A stretch of DNA of 64,000 nt from Acephala macrosclerotiorum (lineage: Eukaryota > Ascomycota > Leotiomycetes > Helotiales > Mollisiaceae). The stretch's first letter is position 1; each line of letters opens with the position of its first letter. A program made the position numbers and the translations under genes. This document shows positions 46,497-57,170 of this stretch, piece after piece. Location: NCBI GenBank assembly GCA_014904845.1, contig MU119213.1:248001-312000 (forward strand). Reading direction: 5' to 3'. The notes under the pieces were generated by a model. That model was not told where the DNA came from and made no database searches. It saw only the letters and a list, made by a program, of their open reading frames with translations.

Positions 46497-47939
46497 TCAT
46501 TGCTTGCGGCGAAACTCTCTAGACCTCCAGATTGCTCCAGCCGTATGGGTATCGCGATCATCATCCGAGACATCATCATTCATACTCTTGATCCATTCGA
46601 CCTCTCTTGCCATAGCATCCCTCTCCACCTGTGCCATGACACTCAATTCCATTAGCATACCTCTCACAATATTTCGACAACCTTCGACGACGAGACCCAG
46701 GCTTGACCCAGTATCAGGATGGCCAAGCTCTCGCATCTGATCCCTCCATAACTCCAACTTGCGCCCAACGACGAGACAATCGTCCTTCCAGGAGGGATCC
46801 AGTTCTTCCAGAAACACAATATCATCGTCAATCATTGCTTCGTCATGCTCCCTAGCGTCCAAAATCTCCTGCGTCCTCCTCAGCCATCTTTCAAATCTTC
46901 TCACAATCCTAGCATACCGTCCTCCGCTGTCTCCCAAGTTCCACACACTACTGATCACTTCTCCCAGCACCTGCACTTTCTCATCCAATCCCCATCCCGG
47001 AGTTCCTTGGTCTCGCCAGCTTCTCAATGCCGTTGCATTAATCTTGCCTGTCTCTTGAACCTCGAGTGCAACTAATTCATCGTTCCTATCAACCACAGAC
47101 TGGAATCTAGCGCTTAGTTTCCGCTTCGCGCTGGCTTTCCACTCTTGTTCTACTCGTGCAGCGTCCTTATGTAGTAAATGAAGCTGAAGAAGTTCGTTCT
47201 GTAACTTCGCTGTCTCGGCTGATATTGCGATATTGGACGGGAGTTTGCTTGGTGAGGGTGGGGCAAGGAAAGCTGCAGGATGTGGTTTTGGTGCGAGACT
47301 CTTGGCTGGTGAGAAGTGTTGTTGAAGAGTTGAGAATGCTGGCCTCCTCAATTGAGGCGGCTCGGCTTGTGGTTGTGCTTTGGGCTCGATCAATGAATTC
47401 CGATTCGATGGTGGCGGAAGAGCGGTGGAGGTTGAATTTGAAAGTGTGGATGATGATCGTGTGCGCGAATGTCCTGGCGGCTGCTGTGAGCTGACAGAGA
47501 ACGAATTAGTAGAGGCATTGCGTAGATGTCGAGATATGGCAATAGGTGGTCTTGACCGGTCTTTCTTCACAGGTTCTGTATCGGCCTGTGAAATGACTGA
47601 GGTCGTACTTGGCCGCCTGTTCGAATTGGATCTCTGTAACCCGCCTGTCGTCGTAGGCTTGCTTGTATTTGCTCTTGGAGGCGGAGGGCGCATCGAGCCA
47701 TTGCTGGTAGTACTTCCTGTCGCGCTGGGCGGACGTCCTATTGTTGATGTCGATGTGCTTATGCTTCGAGATGCGCGCGTACCCGCAGGTTTCATTGTAG
47801 GTAATCGAGATGGTGATTGACTCGAACTCTCTGGTCGGGACGCCATAGTTTCCTCATCCTGAGTCCCTCCATATTTCCTTCCTGTATCTGAGGGCTTGCG
47901 CAGCGACCTGGTCCTTGAAGGAATGGTTGATGTTGACAT
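46497..47939 (-). CDS. Ser/Pro-rich protein with C-terminal coiled-coil, augmin-like layout
   Basis: A single exon of 480 residues starts at ATG 47939. Residues 1-235 are basic and rich in Ser, Thr, Pro and Arg (RTRSLRKPSDTGRKYGG, SRSISTSTSTIGRPP). The remainder is helical: ISAETAKLQNELLQLHLLHKDAARVEQEWK, a charged ARFQSVVDRNDELVALE segment, then GTPGWGLDEKVQVLGEVIS and RFERWLRRTQEILDAREHD. This basic microtubule-binding-like front and coiled-coil back resembles HAUS8/augmin subunits. The likeness is in layout only and I cannot name the family. It starts 917 bp from the divergent gene at 48857. Confidence 0.7.
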   Translation of the reverse strand: MSTSTIPSRTRSLRKPSDTGRKYGGTQDEETMASRPESSSQSPSRLPTMKPAGTRASRSISTSTSTIGRPPSATGSTTSNGSMRPPPPRANTSKPTTTGGLQRSNSNRRPSTTSVISQADTEPVKKDRSRPPIAISRHLRNASTNSFSVSSQQPPGHSRTRSSSTLSNSTSTALPPPSNRNSLIEPKAQPQAEPPQLRRPAFSTLQQHFSPAKSLAPKPHPAAFLAPPSPSKLPSNIAISAETAKLQNELLQLHLLHKDAARVEQEWKASAKRKLSARFQSVVDRNDELVALEVQETGKINATALRSWRDQGTPGWGLDEKVQVLGEVISSVWNLGDSGGRYARIVRRFERWLRRTQEILDAREHDEAMIDDDIVFLEELDPSWKDDCLVVGRKLELWRDQMRELGHPDTGSSLGLVVEGCRNIVRGMLMELSVMAQVERDAMAREVEWIKSMNDDVSDDDRDTHTAGAIWRSREFRRKQ

Positions 47940-48856
47940 AGTGTGAAGTTGTTTGTCAACAAAAGCAAGTCTCGCTAGGTCCTCGTAATAAAGTTATTTC
48001 TAAGGCAGTCAGGCGTTTACCCGGGGGCACAGTACGGTAACCTTGCAGTCCAAATAGGGCTGGCCGTCGAGCATCTGAACTTCACCTCACTCCACTTCAA
48101 CTCTCCTCAAAAGCCTCATAAATTCTCCCCTATGATCATAATAGTGCACTGAGCATAATTAATCAATATGATGTGCGCTAGAATTACTAAATTTATTATT
48201 GATTGCATGAATCGCCATGCACCACCACTCGGCATCGCAGCCCATTTGGAGATGCTGATGTTCCAAAGCCTCTCTCCCTGCGAAGATCCAGGACAAGATC
48301 CACCGGATTGTCAGAGCTTGTTTGGACGATGGAGTCGCGAGGAGAGCATCGTCACTCCTCAAACCCCCTGATCCGAGGGCCTCGTCGGCTTCATACTCCA
48401 CAGCTTTGGTGAGACTTCGCCACGTCGACCTCCCAGTCGCGTGATGTCTGATGGGATTAGTCGATAGTGTTTTCCCCTCTGCAATCTTGTTTCTGCTTCC
48501 ATGGATCCTGAGAATGTTCTCGCCAGCAGTGATGCAGGGACGGCGGCGGGGTGATCGAGCAAATGAACATCCCGACTTCGATTGCATGAATGTCGTCGAA
48601 CCCGTAAGAACAGGGAGCTGGGTGGTGGATGCGGTTCTGATTCGAGGAGTGGAGAGGTCGGATGGATTTCCATTTCAGCTTCGCGTTTCAGCACTCGAAG
48701 GCGAGCTAGGTACTCCCTGAGGTTTCGCGATTGCTTTTAAACAAATATCCCGCAACAAAGTATTGTGGAGCTGAGGTCGCCGTCATGTTCGTGATTTACA
48801 ATCTTTGAGAATTATTTATTTCATATTGAGAGAACCTCGCTGCCGCTGGTCCGAAG
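47940..48856. promoter_or_regulatory. Divergent intergenic region of 917 bp
   Basis: Two unrecognised genes start at either end, so both promoters lie here. Overlapping frames of 60-142 codons exist on both strands in 48159-48720, but none shows splice signals or known motifs. Confidence 0.45.
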
Positions 48857-50263
48857 ATGTTTTCGACGTTCCCTTCAACGCCAAGAGGTCGTCCACGATT
48901 CTCAAAGGCTCTCCCAGTCGCGCCCGATCCAGCGTCCACAGAGAAGGAGAAATCATCAACGATGATGACGGCCCAATCTCCTCTCCCTCCTCTTCCAAAG
49001 GATGCGGTGCCTCCTCCAAAGACAATACCGCGGCGACCAGTCGGTGGACAAACCCAGCCTGCCAAACCTCCCTCGATACGAAGCTTGTCGTCAGTGTATT
49101 CTGATAGCCCCGGATTATCTCGCACACTTTCAAACGACAGTAGCAGAGATGCAAAGGATTCACTGAGATCTGGTGATTTATCTGAAGGCGACCATCCACC
49201 ACTGCCTCCAAAAGACAAAGAAGATCCAAGCCGTGAAGCGCAGACAAACATTCTGGACAGCCCTATATCTCTGACCAACTCCCCACAACGACCAGAAATT
49301 TGGAAGCGAAGATCGATCAGGAGTGAGAGAAGCATTGTCTTTCCAGATCTAAAGTTAGCCAAGTCGAACGGGTCAACCGCGAGTCCTCCCAAGAGGCAAG
49401 AGCAAACCACCGACCGCCGCCCACTTCCTCGAAGCATAACTGGACGCAAGCCTATTCCTGCTCGTCCCGCTCCTCCACAACCCGACTTGATGGGCAACAA
49501 GCTTGCGAAGCTGGAGGGCAAGCTGGAAAATAAGTTGAAGAAGAAGCACTCCTCCGAAGATACCTCAACGACACAAAATGAAGCACCTCCACAACAATAT
49601 CCATCTTTCCAGCGTCTCCCAACACCCGAGTATCTAAATGCAGATGTTCAACAGCCAGCAACACCTCAAGTCCTGTCTCCAGTCTCGCCATTTACGCCTC
49701 CAGAAGAAACAGCTCCGCAATTACCTCCCAAAGCAGAAGCTAGAGCCAATCGCCAAAATCCCACAACGAAACCGTCCACGATGTCAGACACAGAGATACC
49801 CGATCTGCTTTCCACACACTCTCGAGAACCCAGCGAGACTCTCACCATCACTTCCGAACCACAAGTCATGCGATCACCACAACCCAAGAAAGCTTTCGCT
49901 GCTCGGATACTCACACCACAACCCTCTCCAGATAAGAGATCACCCCTCACTCTTGGCTCCCCAGCCGCCCACAACACGTACTTCCCAACACTGCAGTCAC
50001 CCACAGCACAAGGAACGGTCTTTCCTGGCCCGCCATTGGATGTGGTTCATTACGACTGCTACCAATCACACAAGTTCATGCGGGGGTCAAGGAACGCACT
50101 TTGCCCGGTAGCGTGTATGATCTGTCAGAAAAAGGATGCGGAGATGAGATGGAGATGTACTTGGTGCTGCCTGAGTGCTTGTGGGTCTTGCATGCAGGTA
50201 CTGTCATCCATCCCTGGGAAGGATCTCAAGGTGTGCTTGGAGCGAATCGAAAATGGGAAATAG
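48857..50263 (+). CDS. Pro-rich protein with C-terminal Cys-rich (zinc) module
   Basis: A single exon of 468 residues starts at ATG 48857. Residues 1-385 are disordered and Pro/Ser-rich, with many PPLP-type segments (PLPPLPKD, HPPLPPKDKED, APQLPPKAEA) that could bind SH3 or WW domains. The last 80 residues form a compact module: DVVHYDCYQSHKFM, then CPVACMICQKKD, MRWRCTWCCLSACGSCMQVL. The spacing of its Cys residues (C-x3-C-x2-C, then C-x2-C-C-x3-C-x2-C) suggests two zinc sites of treble-clef type. I do not recognise the family. The module could mediate protein or nucleic-acid contact. Confidence 0.75.
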   Translation: MFSTFPSTPRGRPRFSKALPVAPDPASTEKEKSSTMMTAQSPLPPLPKDAVPPPKTIPRRPVGGQTQPAKPPSIRSLSSVYSDSPGLSRTLSNDSSRDAKDSLRSGDLSEGDHPPLPPKDKEDPSREAQTNILDSPISLTNSPQRPEIWKRRSIRSERSIVFPDLKLAKSNGSTASPPKRQEQTTDRRPLPRSITGRKPIPARPAPPQPDLMGNKLAKLEGKLENKLKKKHSSEDTSTTQNEAPPQQYPSFQRLPTPEYLNADVQQPATPQVLSPVSPFTPPEETAPQLPPKAEARANRQNPTTKPSTMSDTEIPDLLSTHSREPSETLTITSEPQVMRSPQPKKAFAARILTPQPSPDKRSPLTLGSPAAHNTYFPTLQSPTAQGTVFPGPPLDVVHYDCYQSHKFMRGSRNALCPVACMICQKKDAEMRWRCTWCCLSACGSCMQVLSSIPGKDLKVCLERIENGK

Positions 50264-51743
50264 TGGTTTTACAGTACAGTACTGGGGGATATCAGAGCGA
50301 TGAACCTAGAAAATATTGGCGTTATGGTTGATGGGATGATTATGATGCACGTAGATGGAATTATGGCTCCTGGGGATTGGGCTATAGATGGGTCATGATG
50401 ACACGGATTTGTAGATACTATGTCACTGTATGATTGACATGTTTAGAGGAATAGCATGCTATGGCTGCCACTATCACGTAAAAAGCGTTGATACACTTCG
50501 TGAGGTTCGAAAATGGAGCCATGCCGCACAATTGGCAAGTGCATTGCACTTTTTTTTTTCTGTATCAAATATTCGTCTATCCTGTTTGAGCGTGATGCCG
50601 TCGTTGAATTGATACAGGATTGCATCTTCGATGCTCTTCGCCTCAAAATCTTTGGTCCCAAATCGAAGCCAGGCTCTATGATCTTGAAGTCTGGCACAGA
50701 GCATACGAGGAATCATTGGCTGGTGCATCGACCAATGACCAATTTCTCTTTCTGCAACCAAACTGCTAGTCTCCTCAGCGTACCCAGCAAATTTCGATGA
50801 CAATCATAGAAAGTTAGCTGCTCTTGACTGCTTTGAGGGTACTTGGCACTATCCTAATGGTGCACACAGTCCTCCTACTGGCTTTGAATGCCTTCATACC
50901 TTCCGTGGTGGTACTCTCCCTTTAAAATTCTCCAGAGTTACAAGAGTAACTTGAAGTTCAGTGAGCAGAAGAAACTGTCCTTGGATGATGGGGCAAGATT
51001 AATCTCTTGATGGGCTCCGATAGACTAGCGTGCTTTTTTCGAACGGCGTTGAAACATAGAAATGATTGACTACATAGCAACGAGATCAACCCGCGATAGT
51101 AGTGCAAAATAAAACACCCTCGTCACGGGCGAACACTCAGCATGGCCCTCGACTCCGACTCAGAACCTTTGCCTTTTCCCGAACTTGCTTCCCGGCTACC
51201 GATAAAGCTCGTATAGATTTAAATAAGTAGAATTTTCAACGTCCTGGATAACGACGTTAAATATGTCCCGTCTGCGGCCCCTTGTCTTAGGAAGAGGGTT
51301 AGGTCCGGCTGGGGTGCTTCCATGAGAAGATAAGCCCTTGTAATTCCAGGATTCAAAATGTAAGTGTTGATAATTGCAAGTGTAATTATGTTTATTTCTT
51401 TTATCCTTTCCGATTATTTGTTTGGTAGGTAGAAAGTCTTTTTTGGTCGTCGTCGTCGTCGGGTGAGTTTTTGGGCTGGGTTTTGCTAAGCGAGGGCGCT
51501 GATGGTGAGGTTCTACTTCACAGGCTAGTTTTCGTAGCTTAGATTCATTTTCAGTAGGTAGGTATACTTGGAGCACCTGCCAAGGAGAATCTAGACATGT
51601 GATCTGGGCCTCGTACGGCGAGAATCGAAGTCCAAAACAACAATCCCCTTTTCGCTTAATGCCGGCCTCTATCATGTCTCCCAAATTCCAAGAAGCCTTC
51701 CTAATTACCCAGCCCCAACTCTAACATATTTTGATGTTAATAC
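50264..51743. other. Intergenic, no gene seen
   Basis: About 1.5 kb lie between the Cys-module gene and the 3' end of the HET gene. A minus-strand frame at 51196-51684 contains a CGT/CGA simple run (TTTTT-KK stretch) and no known motif, so it is not called. A T10 run occurs near 50552. Confidence 0.4.
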
Positions 51744-53474
51744 TCAGAGGATTCTGGTCTCCACCTTAAAATCAGCCTTACCTGGCATTCTCCTCAATGC
51801 CGCAGACACATTCGTCTCTCCAGGCAAGACAATCGAACTTCGATCCACTCCTCGACGATAGCTAGATGTCTTCGTATAAAGCTTCCATTCCTCCTCCAGT
51901 TTCCGCTTCGAGTCCAAAAACAAAAGGTGTACTCCAGGAATTCCTTTCTCGTTCTCAAGCACAACCCCAAAAGAACTTCTCGATGGTCCGTCATCTATCG
52001 AGAACTCCTGGGCGTAGAGTCGACCACAGGTGAGCGTCTCCATGGGTTTCCAATTTCGATCAAAACGTTCTGAGTCTTCAGACATCTCTTTGAAGTAATG
52101 ATTGCCAACGAATGTGACCTCCGTGTCCGATACAGGAACCTCGATCGCGAAGGTGAGATCCGTTTTCCTCGATTGCTTGCTCGATACTGTCTGCTTGATG
52201 AATGCCAGTTTTTGGACTCTTCCCTCGGCCATTGGCAATTGAACGAAATGATGTTGTTCGTGACGCAACACAATAAATTGACTTCCAAAGATCTTTTCCA
52301 AAATCAACACGACGCAATGGCTGCCTTTCCCAGGAATGAAGCAGTTCAGAGGCATTAAAAACACATTCGCTGCAGCGATCGTTTTACCAAACAGGATCTC
52401 GTTGATCTGGAAGGAGCCATGGATGTGACTGATAAAGCCCGCACCCAACCTTTTTATGGCTGTGAGGTCGGCTTGAACAAGAGCCACTTCGAGACGAAGG
52501 CCCATGTTCGTGATGGAGTACGGTTTCTCGCGCTTGAACCTGTTGCCGTTGTTCAGTTTTATCATATCGATGTCACCGGAGTTCATAAAGTTCTTCGGTG
52601 AAGCGGCGAGAAGACCTGTCTTTTCTCTTCTATCTGTGCTGGTCCAAGCGAAAAGAGACTCGTCGTCAGACTTGTTGATGATTTCAAGCTGCAGCCTCTG
52701 AAATGCATTGTCGCCTTCGCCCTAGAAAAAAGCTAGACATCAGTAAAGAAAGCTATAACTTGATGCTAACACAATTCTTCGATTTCCTGAACATTGTTCC
52801 ACACTGAGAGTGTTGACACGAAAGATACTCACATATAATGGTGGCATATATACCCGAAATATCCCCAAAAGCGAGTATGCCAGATCCTCAGCTCGGGTAG
52901 TCTCTCTGTATGCTGCCCAAGACATTTTCTGTGCAACGCAAGCTTCTTCCCAACTAGTGAGGTCCTTGATACCGGTTCGCTTTTCGATGATATCTGATAG
53001 AGAAGCCTTCGTGCCAATTTCCGTCCAATTTTCATCATAGAATATCACATATTCAGGAGCCAATAATTCCTGGAGTGTCCAACCTCTAGTAAACCACTTG
53101 CTCTGCCCCAGGTTCAACTTCGTCGTATGCTCATCGCGCCCTTCGATCGACGGCACATCAGATAGGTACGCATAACACACTTGCGATTCTCGATACCACA
53201 GAAACATGGAATTGATCGCCTCAGACAACTCAGCGCTACTCGTCTTGTCGATACAACAAGAGTCAATCCATGCCCACTTCCAGCCATCCAGCAGTGCTTG
53301 TTTACAGCAGCCCAAGACTTTAAAGTAGCCTTTCATCCTAGGTCCTCTTCCAGCCTGAAAGTCTTGAAAAGTGACTTCTTCGGTCTCCCACCGATGAGAA
53401 AGAATGCAGTACTTGGGAGTGTCTGTGCCGAAAAACTCTTGCAGAGTGAGAGTGGATGTGTTGATCAGCCGCAT
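51744..53474 (-). CDS. HET-domain protein (heterokaryon incompatibility)
   Basis: Two exons (52833-53474 and 51744-52721) give 539 residues. The N-terminus is a complete HET domain: MRLINTSTLTLQEFF, PKYCILSHRWE, WAWIDSCCIDKTSSAELSEAINSMF, WYRESQVCYAYLSDV, SKWFTRGWTLQELLAP, and then RAEDLAYSLLGIF...MPPLY|GEGDNAFQRLQ across the intron. HET domains are TIR-like cell-death effectors acting in vegetative incompatibility and other nonself reactions of filamentous ascomycetes. The remaining 300 residues have no WD, ankyrin, TPR or NACHT repeat that I can see; they look beta-rich. Both halves are open and all HET blocks are present, so the gene appears intact. It is divergent from the PRXL2-like gene. 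Confidence 0.92.
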
Positions 53475-53973
53475 TTTGCGAGATCCTTGTTCGACCAGAC
53501 GGTGAACTTAACAAAAGAAGATGTTTTTTCTCAAAATCCGGACCGAATGGCGGTAGTTGAGGCTATAGAAAGTATAGAGCCATCGCAGCTAACGAAGTCT
53601 TCAGCCTTCTGCATCTTGCAGGGATAGCCTCAACAGCACCAGGGCTATCTGAAGCTACGAAATAGCAGAAAAGTGAGCATTGAAAAGAATTAGGTGAAGA
53701 AAATTGAGATTGGGACATCATCCGAAAACAAGATGCTCGATGATTGAGAAGAAATTATCGGTCTTCCTTAGCACGAAGCTAAGCCTGATCAAGACTCGAG
53801 CTTCTCCTCTACTGCACTCCGCAGCACCATCACCAACCGTGGATCATTCCATACATCATAGGCCTCACTAGCACCACAGCGAAACACATACATAATGTTG
53901 CTAAACCTCCTGCTACTCTACTAACCTTCTTCGCGGAAACTCTTCATCTGTCAGACTTACAGCGCAAATCAAA
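53475..53973. promoter_or_regulatory. Divergent promoter, HET gene and PRXL2-like gene
   Basis: These 499 bp separate the two start codons. The right side carries CT/CA-rich leader sequence (53800-53970). No distinct operator is seen. Confidence 0.5.
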
Positions 53974-54605
53974 ATGACCTTCCAACAAGAACTCAGCTCC
54001 TGGCTCTCCCCAACCCCACTCACCACCTCCCCCGCCCCAGAAATCGGTACCAAAGCCCCTTCGACCGAAAAGCTCCCCTTCCCGCCCAAGAGCGGAAAGC
54101 CAACAATCGTCACCTTCCTGCGGCACTGCGGTTGTCCATGTACTCCTCCCCTCACCCAACCATCCTCAAAAGCTAAAAACACCTCCCAGTCGCCGAGAAA
54201 GCCTTCAAATCCCTTCGCGAGCAGGCCTCCGAGTACAAGGACATAAACTTCATAGCAATCTCCCATTCCTCGCAAGATTCCACTACCAAATGGCTCGAGT
54301 CAGTCGGCGGTGCACAAGATGTGGACGTAATCGTCGATTCCGAACGCTCAATATACGCAAAATGGGGTCTAGGAGTTTCCAGCGCATGGCACATCCTGCA
54401 TCCATTCAGTATGTGGAATGCATATAAATTGGGAAAGAGCGAAGGGATTTGGAATCGGCCGACGGAGAGTGGGAATCGGTGGCAGACGAGTGGGAGTTGG
54501 GGTGTTGATGACGAGGGCGTGGTGAGGTGGGGTGGTGTGTCGAAGACGGCGGGTGATATTTTGGATTTTGGGGAGGGCGCGAAGGTTCTTGAGGGAGAGA
54601 ATTAG
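53974..54605 (+). CDS. AhpC/TSA-like thioredoxin-fold protein (PRXL2/SelU-like)
   Basis: Two exons (53974-54139 and 54190-54605) give 193 residues. The intron joins FLRHCGCPF|AEKAFKSLREQASEY, restoring the RHxGCPFx(A/E) motif of the peroxiredoxin-like 2 family. A Cys-Gly-Cys replaces the Cys-x-x-Cys seen in some relatives, and either Cys could be redox-active. Downstream are INFIAISHSS, WLESVGGAQDVDVIVDSERSIYAKWGLG and the terminal GGVSKTAGDILDFGEG block. The thioredoxin fold suggests a redox or antioxidant role in the cytosol; no organelle signal is evident. Confidence 0.85.
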
Positions 54606-55108
54606 GTGGAAGGGTAAGTGGTGTGCTCTATTGGGGGCGTTTGGAGGGATGAAGCAACGGTCTTAGTACGTTCCCTTGCCTTTCTTGCAAGTAGGCAGCC
54701 TTCAATCATTCTAGTGAGTTCGATACCCACGAAGTTCAGCAATTACTTTTTTAGAACCTCGAATTGCTGGAAGTGATACACATCCTTACCTGGCCTTTGT
54801 CATTTTCCACGTTGCATTGATACCGTGGCGAGGTTGTATGTAAAGACGGTAATCCGATCTTTGTATTTTTGTTTGCTTTACTTCGGTCTGCGCGCATTCG
54901 TGAATCTCAACGACCCGTAAGCCATATGCTGAACAAACATTCCTCAGAAAAAACTCAACAGCCGGATCATTTCTCAGAGATACGACCTAGACGCCAGACC
55001 TTTACAATCAGATGTTGGTGTAATTCGATGCTCAAAGCTCATTGGAAGGTCATCTATCGAGTCGATCAAAGCAATACTACTTCATAAATCGACAACTCCG
55101 AACACAAT
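54606..55108. other. Convergent intergenic region
   Basis: It lies between the PRXL2-like gene and the minus-strand gene ending at 55109. No gene is supported. Confidence 0.45.
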
Positions 55109-55750
55109 TCAGATACGAAGTTCCTCACGAAGCAAAACCTCCTCGCCTGGTGCAAGAGCCTCGCCACCCTTAATCTTTTCAAGACCCTTGCGAAGGACGA
55201 CTCGATAGTCGGACATCTCCCTGGACTTTGAGGGCTGAGTGCGCTCCATGAGCTCACTAAAGGACTTATTGACCAGGACCGCGAGTTGGCGACCTGTGGC
55301 AGGCTTGGATGGGTTGACGCTCATGCTTCCGCGACCGACGAAGAGTTCGTTAGCCTTGTCATCCCCCTCCTCGATCTCAGACTTGTTAGCGTCGGTGTCC
55401 GGATCAGCCCCAACACCTTCGTTGACTTGGTTGTCCTGAGCCTCAGACTCCTCCTTGAGCTCCTCCTTGTTGATCCTGACACTGGGCACCGCGAGTTCCT
55501 CGCCTGAGTCTTGGCTCAAAGGAAGAAGCTTAGCCATGAACTTAGACTTAATCTCATCGAACTTATCCTTGCGCTCATGGACTCTCTTCTTGTTCTTGGC
55601 ATCGGTATCCTTCCAAGTGTACTTGCGCTTGGTACTACCAGGAGTAACCTTGTTCTCGGATCGACGAACTAGGACTTGGTTAGCTAGATGTCCGAGATCT
55701 TCTTGAACAATGCAATTTTGTCGTGTCTTGATAGCCTTGTCCTTGAACAT
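55109..55750 (-). CDS. Unrecognised charged protein, possibly 3' exon of the upstream gene
   Basis: The open frame runs 213 codons from an ATG at 55750. It is basic at first (RRSENKVTPGSTKRKYTWKD, KNKKRVHERKDKFDEIKSKF), acidic in the middle (EELKEESEAQDNQ, KSEIEEGDDKANELF), and ends in a helical block (VVLRKGLEKIKGGEALAPGE). An acceptor at 55701 (TTCAAG|AAGATC) would join it in frame to the exon pair at 56046-56589 and give a 337-residue protein, but the intron would be 344 nt, much longer than elsewhere in this window. It may therefore be a separate gene or an incompletely resolved one. No family is recognised. Confidence 0.5.
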   Translation of the reverse strand: MFKDKAIKTRQNCIVQEDLGHLANQVLVRRSENKVTPGSTKRKYTWKDTDAKNKKRVHERKDKFDEIKSKFMAKLLPLSQDSGEELAVPSVRINKEELKEESEAQDNQVNEGVGADPDTDANKSEIEEGDDKANELFVGRGSMSVNPSKPATGRQLAVLVNKSFSELMERTQPSKSREMSDYRVVLRKGLEKIKGGEALAPGEEVLLREELRI

Positions 55751-56045
55751 GCAGGCGAGAAAAGCGGATCACAGATAAAAATGCTGCAGCAATTTGTAAA
55801 CCTCATCAGGAATCTAACGTTGCGGCATGACATATGCGCTTTCAGAAACAGATAGCTGTCTATGTACTTCCTGGCGACGCTGTAATGTTCGCTCTACGAT
55901 GGTTGTGGAATCGTCAGGCATAGTCGGTGTGACGTCGTAGAATGACCTCAACATCCTACTGCCGATGCTATCCCAACAATGTTCACGGACGATATAGAGT
56001 CGACAACGGTGGAAGGCATTGGCAACAATGAAAGTATTAACTCAC

Positions 56046-56589
56046 CACCGGCCTTCTTAATAGCAGGAGAAGCTGAGAAGCGTCCTGACTTGACAGCCTT
56101 GCGAAAAGGTCCCTCGGCCTTCTCAACGAGCTCCTCCTCACCCTCGTCGTCGTCGAGAGCACGGCCAGTCAGGAGAGTCTTCAAGAGGTCACGAGGATTC
56201 TTCTTGGGATAGTCAGTGAACCTATTACAAAAGTTTAAAGTCAGCTCTTGGGGTATTGAGGCATATATCAAGAGCGTGAGTCTCTGACGTTGTAGGCAGA
56301 AGAGCGTGAATCAGGTAGCAATTCAGTGAGGAGGTGAGACGTACTTGGCCTTGATTCTTTTGCACTTGTCCTTGAGATCATTCTCGCTAAGGGTTCCGTT
56401 CTCCTGGTTATGGTAAAGCTCCGTGAGGAGAGCGACGCTGACCACACGTGATAGCTCGTAGTGGGCCTTGAAGTCATCGTCGTGGACCATGAGCTTAGCT
56501 TGCAATCCGCCGAAGGTGGAATGGAGCTCCTCATGGATGGCTCGGGCGAAGTCGTCGGGCTCAGTGGAATTGATGGTGAAGGAAGCCAT
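56046..56589 (-). CDS. Unrecognised protein, 5' exons
   Basis: Exons 56345-56589 and 56046-56221 read in phase through a GTACGT...TAATAG intron, giving about 140 residues from ATG 56589 (MASFTINSTEPDDFARAIHEE). The segment is helical and charged: LHSTFGGLQAKLMVHDDDF, ELSRVVSVALLTELYHNQ, KFTDYPKKNPRDLLKTLLTG, then an acidic DDDEGEEELVEKAEG stretch and SGRFSASPAIKKAG. The second exon ends at a strong GTGAGT donor, so more coding sequence must follow on the left, most simply the block at 55109-55701. No domain is recognised. Confidence 0.5.
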
Positions 56590-57170
56590 TGCGTGATGAC
56601 TGCAGTAGATTATTTTTGCGAGTGCAAAGGATTCGGAGAATATCAAGAATAATGTGCAAGAAAGCCCTTGCGATCTAGGAAAGAATTGGTTGTCTTCTTT
56701 GAGAAGTCGCGTTGTGGATCGAGGGAAGGTTTCGAGGTTGCCTTCTCAAAATGGTTGTGTATGCAAGATAAGTCGTCGACACGTCGTGGTAATCGCCGCT
56801 GCTACCACCCTCACTACTATTGTTTACGTGACGAAAGCAAACGAGAGGGCATGGTTGTTCATTTCAATTATTTCAGGAACATGTCAAACTCGTTTAAGAC
56901 AGATATTAGAGACAATACCGACGAACACCTAAACTTCTACTTATTAGAAACCCAAATCCGCATCTAGTCAGTCAAGCGTAGCATAATTCTTTCACTGATG
57001 ATTGCAGAGAATGAGGACAGGCATAGCCCATTGTTCGATGCTTTGATATCTACACCAAAGTTGCAAACTAAATGCAAACCCATATTTTATAGTGAAATTC
57101 ATGCTGGAATGAGAGTATGTGCAAGCCTGCAATGACGAGTGCCACCCGATTCCCTTTCGGTACCTATTGT
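56590..57170. other. Intergenic, no gene seen
   Basis: The region lies between two minus-strand genes: the promoter of the unrecognised gene on the left and the 3' UTR of the aminotransferase on the right. Confidence 0.4.

Noticed and set aside
48159..48720. Overlapping 89-142-codon frames on both strands between divergent genes
   Set aside because: They have no splice signals or recognisable family, and frames coexist on both strands. Treated as promoter DNA.
51196..51684. Minus-strand frame of 162 codons with poly-Thr/Lys stretch
   Set aside because: It is built around a simple CGT/GTC run, has no domain and no partner exons.
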